Shown: positions 1 to 4,364 of the stretch, piece by piece
Numbering within the stretch: position 1 is the first letter of the stretch
How the letters are laid out: each line of letters begins with the position of its first letter
Source: Brevundimonas sp.
Lineage (GTDB): Bacteria; Pseudomonadota; Alphaproteobacteria; Caulobacterales; Caulobacteraceae
NCBI GenBank assembly: GCA_024711185.1
Contig: JANJTI010000241.1
Location: 1-5,642 of the forward strand
Direction of reading: 5' to 3'
Length of the DNA stretch: 5,642 nucleotides
The notes under the pieces: generated by a model
Databases searched by the model: none
Seen by the model: only the letters and a program-made list of their open reading frames with translations
Told to the model about the DNA's origin: nothing
Translations under genes and position numbers: made by a program

Positions 1-825
1 CCCATGGCCCTGGTGGTGGCGGCGATCTGGTTCGCCATCGCCTACTTCGGCAACCAGGCCATCATCGACTCGATCACGGGGGCCCGGAAGGTTGAGAGGC
101 GGACTGAACCAGAACTCTACAACCTGCTGGAAAACCTCGCCATCTCGCGCGGCCTGCGTACGCCGACGCTGCGCATGATCGAGAGCGACAGCCTCAACGC
201 CTTCGCCACGGGCCTGCACGAGGGCCGCTACAGCGTCACCGTCACCCGCGGCCTGGTGAATGCGCTGACCCGCGACGAGGTGGAGGCGGTGCTGGCCCAC
301 GAACTGACCCACGTCATCAACAAGGACGTGCGGACCATGGTCATCGCCTCCATCTTCGCCGGCATCATCAGCGTGCTGGCCGAACTGGTCTTCCGCGCCC
401 TGATCCACACCGGCGGCGGGCGCGGGCGCTCCAAGAACTCCAACGCCGGCCCGCTGATCCTGATCGGCCTCGCCTTCGCGGCCGTCGGCGTCGCCCTGGC
501 CGTGGTCATCCGCATGATGCTGTCGCGCACCCGCGAGTTCGTCGCCGACGCCGGCGCCGTCGAACTCACCAAGAATCCTGACGCCATGATCTCGGCCCTG
601 CGCAAGATCGAGGGCCGTTCCTCGCTGAAGGGCCCTGACGAGGTGCAGCAGATGTTCCTCGACAACCAGCCCGACGGCCGCGGCCTCGAGGGCCTCTTCG
701 CCACCCATCCGCCGATCGGTAAACGTATTGAAGCGCTTGTGAAATTCGGCGGCGGCCGCGATCCGGGCCCGTGGGCCGGGCCGCAGCCGCTCGGCCCCGG
801 AACCTCGGTGCCGGCGGCCGGCTAG
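1..825 (+). CDS. HtpX-like M48 family membrane zinc metalloprotease (5' partial)
   Basis: Membrane-embedded zinc endopeptidase of family M48 (HtpX-like), thought to degrade misfolded or damaged membrane proteins. The frame is open to base 1, so the start is outside the window; the ATG at 4 falls within a hydrophobic segment and is probably internal. Counting from that Met, I see a membrane helix at about 1-20, the conserved NAFATG stretch before the active site, the zinc motif HELTH at 99-103 (His99, Glu100, His103), and hydrophobic helices at about 112-133 and 148-173. The third zinc ligand is probably Glu178 in the SRTREFVADAGA segment. A conserved ATHPPIGKRI block lies near the C-terminus, followed by a Gly/Pro-rich tail. 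The layout of helices around HExxH fits HtpX better than soluble M48 proteases. An N-terminal part of some tens of residues is missing. The TAG stop overlaps the convergent bpt stop. Family call is firm; orthology to E. coli HtpX is not established. Confidence 0.93.
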   Translation, partial: PMALVVAAIWFAIAYFGNQAIIDSITGARKVERRTEPELYNLLENLAISRGLRTPTLRMIESDSLNAFATGLHEGRYSVTVTRGLVNALTRDEVEAVLAHELTHVINKDVRTMVIASIFAGIISVLAELVFRALIHTGGGRGRSKNSNAGPLILIGLAFAAVGVALAVVIRMMLSRTREFVADAGAVELTKNPDAMISALRKIEGRSSLKGPDEVQQMFLDNQPDGRGLEGLFATHPPIGKRIEALVKFGGGRDPGPWAGPQPLGPGTSVPAAG

Positions 826-1556
826 GGCAGGGCGCGCCAGCCCAGCCGGGTCAGCTGCTCCATCGGCCGGAAGCCGGCCTTGTAGTCCATCTTCTCCGAT
901 CCCCGCACCCAGTAGCCCAGGTAGACGTAGGGCAGCCCCACCGCCTGCGCCTGCCGCACGTGGTCGAGGATGGCGAACCGCCCCGGGCTGCGCTCCCGCT
1001 GGTCCGGATCGAAGAAGCTGTAGACCATCGACAGCCCGTCCGAGAGCAGGTCGGTCAGACAGACGCCCACCAGATCGCCGGGCCCGCCATCGGGAGAGGG
1101 GAGGCGGTACTCGATCAGATGGGTGCGCACCGCCGTGTCCTCGACCATGGCCACATAGTCCAGCCAGCTCATGCCGCTCATCCCGCCGCCCGGATGGCGC
1201 GCCGCCAGATAGCGGCGCAGGAGGTCGAACTGCTCCGTCGTCGCCTCCGCCTCGACCAGATCGCGGCTCAGGTCGTCGTTCTTCGCCAGCACCCGCCGCT
1301 GCGATCGGGAGAAGCTGAACGCCCCCGCCGGGATCCGCACCGACACGCAGGCGTCGCAGCTCTCGCAGGCGGGACGATAGGCGATGTTCTGGCTGCGCCG
1401 GAAGCCGGCCTGGGTCAGTTCGTCGTTGACGTGCACCCCGTCCGAGAAGGGCAGGTTGGCGAACACCTTCCGCTCCGTCTGCCCCGGCAGATACGGGCAG
1501 GGGGCGACCGAGGTCATGTAGAAGCGCAGCTGGCGTTGGGGGACGAAGCGGGTCAC
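822..1556 (-). CDS. bpt: Aspartate/glutamate leucyltransferase (Bpt, ATE1-like family)
   Basis: Cytosolic aminoacyl-tRNA-protein transferase. Bpt enzymes attach Leu from Leu-tRNA to N-terminal Asp or Glu, marking proteins for ClpS/ClpAP degradation in the N-degron pathway; relatives are often annotated as arginyltransferases. From the GTG at 1556 the product is 244 aa, the usual length. The N-terminal domain (about 10-85) has APCPYLPGQTERKVF with Cys20, then YRPACESCDACVSVR with Cys64, Cys67 and Cys70. The C-terminal acetyltransferase-like domain (about 105-235) ends with YLGYWV and MDYKAGFRP. The GTG is chosen because family-like sequence (RQLRFYMT before the APCPYLPG block) begins just after it. 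A longer frame to ATG 1640 adds 28 unconserved residues and runs back to the motB terminator. The ribosome site is poor: GAGG sits only 2 nt before the GTG. The gene follows motB on the same strand but is separated by a terminator-like hairpin. Confidence 0.93.
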   Translation of the reverse strand: MTRFVPQRQLRFYMTSVAPCPYLPGQTERKVFANLPFSDGVHVNDELTQAGFRRSQNIAYRPACESCDACVSVRIPAGAFSFSRSQRRVLAKNDDLSRDLVEAEATTEQFDLLRRYLAARHPGGGMSGMSWLDYVAMVEDTAVRTHLIEYRLPSPDGGPGDLVGVCLTDLLSDGLSMVYSFFDPDQRERSPGRFAILDHVRQAQAVGLPYVYLGYWVRGSEKMDYKAGFRPMEQLTRLGWRALP

Positions 1557-1600
1557 GGCCTCACCACGCCAGCCAATTCCGCCCGAAATCCGGCGACTTG

Positions 1601-1616
1601 CACATATCCGTATGTG
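1601..1616. promoter_or_regulatory. Short inverted repeat upstream of bpt, possible operator
   Basis: CACATA-TCCG-TATGTG is a perfect 6-bp inverted repeat with a 4-nt spacer, 45 nt before the bpt GTG and inside the only space available for a bpt promoter. It is A/T-richer than its surroundings. The pattern resembles a small dimeric-regulator site, or it may simply include the -10 region. I recognise no specific regulator. Confidence 0.3.
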
Positions 1617-1634
1617 GGACCGCTCCGCGCCCCG

Positions 1635-1662
1635 ACGCAAGCCCGACCGCCTCTGGTCGGGC
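1635..1662 (-). terminator. Probable intrinsic terminator of motB
   Basis: Read on the minus strand, a perfect 8-bp stem GCCCGACC / GGTCGGGC (1662-1655 with 1648-1641) closes a 6-nt loop and begins 6 nt after the motB TGA. It is followed by TTGCGT, a short, weak U-tract. Such hairpins with little U-tract are common at gene ends in GC-rich alphaproteobacteria. It would separate motB from bpt transcriptionally, perhaps incompletely. Confidence 0.65.
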
Positions 1663-1668
1663 GAGGGG

Positions 1669-2571
1669 TCACAGGCTGGTGTCCGTGGGCAGCACCGGCG
1701 CCTCGCGCAGCAGCACGATGGCGATCCGCCGGTTGCCGGCCAGGGTCGGGTCGTCGGGATACAGCGGGTCGGATCCCGCCTTGCCGGAAACCTGGTAAAC
1801 CCGGTCCGGATCGACCCCGGCGCCCTGCAGGATCAGCCGCGAGGCGTTGGCCCGATTGGACGACAGGCCCCAGTCGTTCGGCCCGCTGGCGCGGTTGGAA
1901 CCCGGCGCCGCCGAGGTGTGTCCCGTGATCGAGATGCGGTTCGGCAGCTGGTTGATCACCCGCGAGATGGCCCGGAGCAGCAGCTGGGCGCGCGGGTTGG
2001 GCCGCGCCGAATTGGTCTCGAACATCGACCGGCCTTCCTGGTCGACCAGCTGGATGCGCAGTCCCTCCGGCGTCTGGTCGATGATCAGCTGCTTCGAAAG
2101 CTCGGCCAGCTCGGGCATCGACTGCATGGCCTGGCGCAGCGATTCGGCCGCCGAGGCGAAGTCCGCCGCCTCGCGCCGCGCGATCTCCTCGCGCAGCTCC
2201 GCCTCGCTGGCCGCGGCGAGGTTGGAGCTTTGCCCCGCTTCCGCGGGCGCGTCTTCCGGCGCCTCGGGGGCCAGCTGGGTGATCACCGACATCGAGCCCG
2301 ACCCCTTGGAGCCGTCGTCCCCCAGCGCGGTTCCGCCCAGGATGCCGCCCGATCCGGACGTCGATTCGGAGACGCTGGCCGGCGCAAAATACTCCGCGAT
2401 GCCGCGCTTCTGCTCCGGATCCGTCGTGTTGATCAGCCACATCAGCAGGAAGAAGGCCATCATCGCCGTCACGAAGTCGGCGTAGGCGACCTTCCAGGCG
2501 CCGCCGTGATGGCCATGCCCCGCGACCTTCTTGACCTTCTTGATGAGGATCGGCCGATCGCTCATGGACAT
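1669..2571 (-). CDS. motB: Flagellar motor stator protein MotB
   Basis: Stator subunit that, with MotA, forms the ion channel driving flagellar rotation and anchors it to peptidoglycan. The 300-aa product has a short basic cytoplasmic N-terminus with a Gly/His cluster (about 17-24), then a single membrane helix at about 30-48 (YADFVTAMMAFFLLMWLI). Asp32 sits at the helix start, where the ion-binding Asp of MotB lies. A plug-like segment (about 50-63) and an acidic Ala/Pro/Glu linker follow. The OmpA-like peptidoglycan-binding domain (about 175-290) shows SITGHTSAA, LSSNRA (236-241) and NRRI (280-283). The ATG at 2571 is preferred: GGAG lies 10 nt upstream, against 16 nt for the second ATG at 2565. 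TTAACGC (2622-2616) upstream could be a -35-like element, but I see no good matching -10. No motA is adjacent; unlinked motA and motB is usual in Caulobacter. PomB-type sodium use cannot be excluded from sequence alone, but a proton-driven MotB is the simpler reading. Confidence 0.95.
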   Translation of the reverse strand: MSMSDRPILIKKVKKVAGHGHHGGAWKVAYADFVTAMMAFFLLMWLINTTDPEQKRGIAEYFAPASVSESTSGSGGILGGTALGDDGSKGSGSMSVITQLAPEAPEDAPAEAGQSSNLAAASEAELREEIARREAADFASAAESLRQAMQSMPELAELSKQLIIDQTPEGLRIQLVDQEGRSMFETNSARPNPRAQLLLRAISRVINQLPNRISITGHTSAAPGSNRASGPNDWGLSSNRANASRLILQGAGVDPDRVYQVSGKAGSDPLYPDDPTLAGNRRIAIVLLREAPVLPTDTSL

Positions 2572-2644
2572 GGGGCGGGGGCTCCGACGGGACTGTCCCG
2601 ATCCTGGACGGCGAGGCGTTAAGGCGACGTTTCCCATCCACGCC

Positions 2645-2673
2645 TTGCCCCGGCGGGCCCGGCCGCCTAGGTC
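2645..2673 (+). promoter_or_regulatory. Candidate housekeeping promoter of the flavin reductase operon
   Basis: TTGCCCC (2645-2651) and CCTAGGTC (2666-2673) are separated by 14 nt. This approximates the Caulobacter housekeeping pattern TTGACGS-N10-14-GCTANAWC, with 5 of 7 and 6 of 8 positions matching. It lies in the 108-bp spacer between the divergent motB and flavin reductase genes. If real, transcription would begin close to the GTG at 2680, giving a very short or absent leader. The match is imperfect and such strings arise by chance in GC-rich DNA. Confidence 0.25.
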
Positions 2674-2679
2674 GGGCCT

Positions 2680-3183
2680 GTGACCCTGGAACCGCCGCCC
2701 GAGCAGTCGACCGCCGAGACGACCGCCTACCGCCGCGCGCTCGGCGCCTTCGCCACGGGCGTTTGCGTGGTGACCGCCGACAGCGAGCAGGGGCCTCTCG
2801 GCCTGACGATCAATTCCTTCACCTCGGTTTCGCTCGAGCCCAGGCTCATTCTGTGGTGCCTCGACGAACGATCCGAACGCTGGCCGGCCTTCGCGGCGGC
2901 GGATCGCTTCGCCGTCCATGTGCTCGGCGCGGCCGACCGGGCGAGGGCGGCGCGCTTCGCCCGCGGCGTGGCGTCCCTGTCCGAAGGCGAGTTCGAGCGA
3001 CGGGAGGAGGGGCCTCCGCATCTTCCCGACGCGCTCGCCCGCTTCGACTGCGCCGCCCACGACCGGATCCAGATGGGCGACCACATGATCATCGTCGGGC
3101 GGGTCGAGCGCTTCTCGGCGATGGGCGGCGAGGCGCTGACATACTGGCGCGGGCGCTACGGCAAGCTTGGAGACGGCGGATGA
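2680..3183 (+). CDS. Flavin reductase-like, FMN-binding domain protein
   Basis: Small cytosolic flavoprotein of the flavin reductase (HpaC/DIM6-NTAB-like) family. Members use NAD(P)H to reduce free FMN or FAD, often supplying a two-component monooxygenase. The product is 167 aa, the normal size, and is one domain. Residues 22-32 (GAFATGVCVVT) and 41-61 (GLTINSFTSVSLEPRLILWCL) are the typical flavin-binding strands and loop; FAVHVLG follows, and GDHMIIVGRV near the C-terminus is the usual closing motif. The GTG at 2680 is the only reasonable start: an in-frame TAG lies at 2668 and no Met occurs until late in the domain. AGG at 2669-2671, 8 nt before the GTG, could be a weak ribosome site. The TGA overlaps the next gene's ATG (ATGA), so the two are probably cotranslated. 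No partner oxygenase is visible, so the physiological substrate is unknown; a direct oxidoreductase role is possible. Confidence 0.9.
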   Translation: MTLEPPPEQSTAETTAYRRALGAFATGVCVVTADSEQGPLGLTINSFTSVSLEPRLILWCLDERSERWPAFAAADRFAVHVLGAADRARAARFARGVASLSEGEFERREEGPPHLPDALARFDCAAHDRIQMGDHMIIVGRVERFSAMGGEALTYWRGRYGKLGDGG

Positions 3184-4049
3184 AGATCGGCTTCGCGGGA
3201 CTCGGGGTGATGGGCGGACCGATGGCGGGCCACCTTGTCGCCGCCGGACATGAGGTGACCGGATTCAACCGTTCGCCAGCCAAGGCGCGAGACTGGGCCG
3301 CCGCCGCCGGCGGTCGCTTCGCCGCGACCGTCGCCGAGGCCGCCGCGGGCGCGGACCTGTTCATCCTCTGCGTCGGCAACGACGACGACGTCCGCCAGGT
3401 CGTCGCCGAAGCCCTGCCGCATCTCGCGGTCGACGCCGTGGTGCTGGACCACACCACGACCTCGGCCCGTGTGGCGCGGGAGATGGCCGGGACGACGGCG
3501 CGCCGCGGCGTCTCTTTCATCGACGCGCCCGTGTCGGGCGGCCAGACCGGAGCCGAGGCGGGCAAGCTCAGCGTCATGGCCGGCGGCGACGGCGAAGCGC
3601 TGGCGCGCGTCGAGCCGGTCATGACCGCCTACGCCCGGGCCGTGCAGCACATGGGCCCGGCCGGAGCCGGCCAGCTGACCAAGATGGTCAACCAGATCTG
3701 CATCGCCGGCGTCGTCCAGGGCCTGGCGGAAGCCGTGCATTTCGCCCGGTCGGCCGGCCTTGACCCCGACGCGGTCTACGAGGCCGTGTCCAAGGGCGCC
3801 GCCCAGTCCTGGCAGATGGACAACCGGTGGAAGACCATGGCGCGCGGCGAGTTCGACTTCGGCTTTGCTGTCGACTGGATGCGCAAGGACCTCGGCCTCG
3901 TCCTCGAGGAGGCGCGCGCGAACGGCAGCCATCTGGCGCTGACGGCCCTGGTCGACCAGTTCTACTCGGAAGTCCAGGCCATGGGCGGCTCGCGCTGGGA
4001 CACCTCCAGCCTCGCGGCGCGCCTGCAAGACCGCGCCGGGCCCCGCTGA
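3180..4049 (+). CDS. NAD(P)-dependent beta-hydroxyacid dehydrogenase (3-hydroxyisobutyrate dehydrogenase family)
   Basis: Cytosolic oxidoreductase interconverting a beta-hydroxyacid and its aldehyde or keto form; the family includes 3-hydroxyisobutyrate dehydrogenase, tartronate semialdehyde reductase and glyoxylate/succinic semialdehyde reductase. The product is 289 aa, the usual length. The Rossmann motif GLGVMG is at 7-12, the substrate-binding DAPVSGG at 115-121, the catalytic Lys is probably Lys168 in GAGQLTKMVNQ with Asn171 beside it, and the C-terminal all-helical domain has KDL at 236-238. After the second Rossmann strand comes Asn30-Arg31-Ser32 instead of an acidic residue, which in this family points to NADPH rather than NADH; that is inference. 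The ATG overlaps the flavin reductase stop by 4 bp, indicating translational coupling. The pair may act in one catabolic or detoxifying route, but the substrate cannot be read from sequence, so no gene symbol is given. Confidence 0.93.
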   Translation: MKIGFAGLGVMGGPMAGHLVAAGHEVTGFNRSPAKARDWAAAAGGRFAATVAEAAAGADLFILCVGNDDDVRQVVAEALPHLAVDAVVLDHTTTSARVAREMAGTTARRGVSFIDAPVSGGQTGAEAGKLSVMAGGDGEALARVEPVMTAYARAVQHMGPAGAGQLTKMVNQICIAGVVQGLAEAVHFARSAGLDPDAVYEAVSKGAAQSWQMDNRWKTMARGEFDFGFAVDWMRKDLGLVLEEARANGSHLALTALVDQFYSEVQAMGGSRWDTSSLAARLQDRAGPR

Positions 4050-4160
4050 TCCATCGGCTTCGCTGACGTCGGTCGCCCGGGAGTGGGGAAGCGCCGGCCC
4101 CAGGCCAACCCCGCTGTCCCGGCCATCGTCCGATTGCGGATCTTCCGCCGGGAGCCCGCG

Positions 4161-4182
4161 CGCCTTGACCCGCGTCAAGGCG
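4161..4182. promoter_or_regulatory. FNR/FixK-type (CRP family) binding site upstream of the P-type ATPase
   Basis: A perfect 9-bp inverted repeat (CGCCTTGAC, then CCGC, then GTCAAGGCG) contains the core TTGACCCGCGTCAA at 4165-4178. FNR and FixK proteins bind TTGAT-N4-ATCAA or close variants, and TTGAC-N4-GTCAA is an accepted alphaproteobacterial form. The dyad centre (4171/4172) is about 60 nt before the first ATG at 4232. A class II activator position near -41.5 would put the transcription start at about 4213, leaving a leader of about 20 nt. No convincing -10 is visible (the best is around CATCTA at 4203-4208). The site lies in the 182-bp spacer after the dehydrogenase gene, oriented for control of the downstream ATPase. 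The rest of this spacer (4050-4160) holds nothing I can identify. Confidence 0.7.
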
Positions 4183-4222
4183 GAGGCGGCGATCGTCTCT
4201 CACATCTACCGGCGCACCCGAC

Positions 4223-4227
4223 GGGAG
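4223..4227 (+). promoter_or_regulatory. Strong Shine-Dalgarno of the leader ORF
   Basis: GGGAG lies 7 nt before the ATG at 4235 (4 nt before the ATG at 4232). It is the best ribosome site between the dehydrogenase and the ATPase, yet it serves a frame different from that of the ATPase. It is the main evidence that the small leader ORF is translated. Confidence 0.6.
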
Positions 4228-4234
4228 AACGATG

Positions 4235-4351
4235 ATGAAGTCGCCCTCGTGGAGCCGTCGAAAGCGTCCGCAGGATCTCCTCAAGCTTGGCTGTCCGGTA
4301 CCGGCCGCACCGCCTCACCCGGAGCGTTTGCCTGCCGAGGGGGGGCCGTGA
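4235..4351 (+). CDS. Possible 38-aa leader peptide ORF coupled to the P-type ATPase
   Basis: A short reading frame of 38 codons (39 from the tandem ATG at 4232) with a strong ribosome site. The predicted peptide is basic at the start (MKSPSWSRRKRPQDLLK), has one Cys, and is Pro-rich towards the end; I recognise no domain, signal peptide or membrane segment. Its TGA (4349-4351) overlaps the GTG start of the ATPase as GTGA, so a terminating ribosome would be placed at the ATPase start. The codons before the stop are GAG GGG GGG CCG, giving a seven-G run (4339-4345). It may be a genuine leader peptide acting by translational coupling, the N-terminal part of a longer ATPase reached by a -1 frameshift at the G run, or the remnant of an original N-terminus broken by an indel (or a base-call error) in the G run. 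Sequence alone does not decide. Confidence 0.45.
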   Translation: MKSPSWSRRKRPQDLLKLGCPVPAAPPHPERLPAEGGP

Positions 4352-4364
4352 CCCACAGGCCCCC
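4341..4364 (+). promoter_or_regulatory. RNA hairpin presenting the ATPase GTG start in its loop
   Basis: GGGGGCC (4341-4347) pairs perfectly with GGCCCCC (4358-4364), seven G-C pairs, closing a 10-nt loop that begins with the GTG start codon at 4348. The likely Shine-Dalgarno GAGG (4337-4340) lies immediately 5' of the stem, 7 nt from the GTG. Such a stem would hinder independent initiation and be opened by a ribosome finishing the leader ORF. The function is inferred; GC-rich DNA forms short stems readily. Confidence 0.4.

Noticed and set aside
771..1928. A 385-codon plus-strand frame across bpt and the end of motB
   Set aside because: It covers two well-supported minus-strand genes and a terminator, and its translation is unlike a folded protein.
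2616..2622. TTAACGC on the minus strand as a CtrA half-site or -35 of motB
   Set aside because: Only one TTAA half-site is present, no second one at the required spacing, and no good -10 follows at normal distance.
1553..2641. A 362-codon minus-strand frame within motB
   Set aside because: It is out of frame with the MotB motifs and gives an Arg/Gly-rich translation; a shadow of motB.
2572..3084. A 171-codon upstream extension of the motB frame
   Set aside because: The family's MotB N-terminus begins at the ATG at 2571 with a GGAG ribosome site; the extension lies antisense to the flavin reductase.
4084..4102. TGGGG / CCCCA stem as a terminator after the dehydrogenase
   Set aside because: Only 5 bp with a 9-nt loop and no T-tract; too weak to call in DNA this GC-rich.
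3156..4178. A 340-codon minus-strand open frame opposite the dehydrogenase gene
   Set aside because: Its translation is low-complexity Arg/Gly/Ala-rich with no recognisable motif, and it lies antisense to a clear dehydrogenase; GC-rich codon bias leaves antisense frames open.
4249..4347. An alternative upstream GTG start (4249) for the ATPase in its own frame
   Set aside because: No ribosome site precedes it and the added 33 residues are unlike the family; the GTG at 4348 has GAGG at 7 nt and gives a normal N-terminus.
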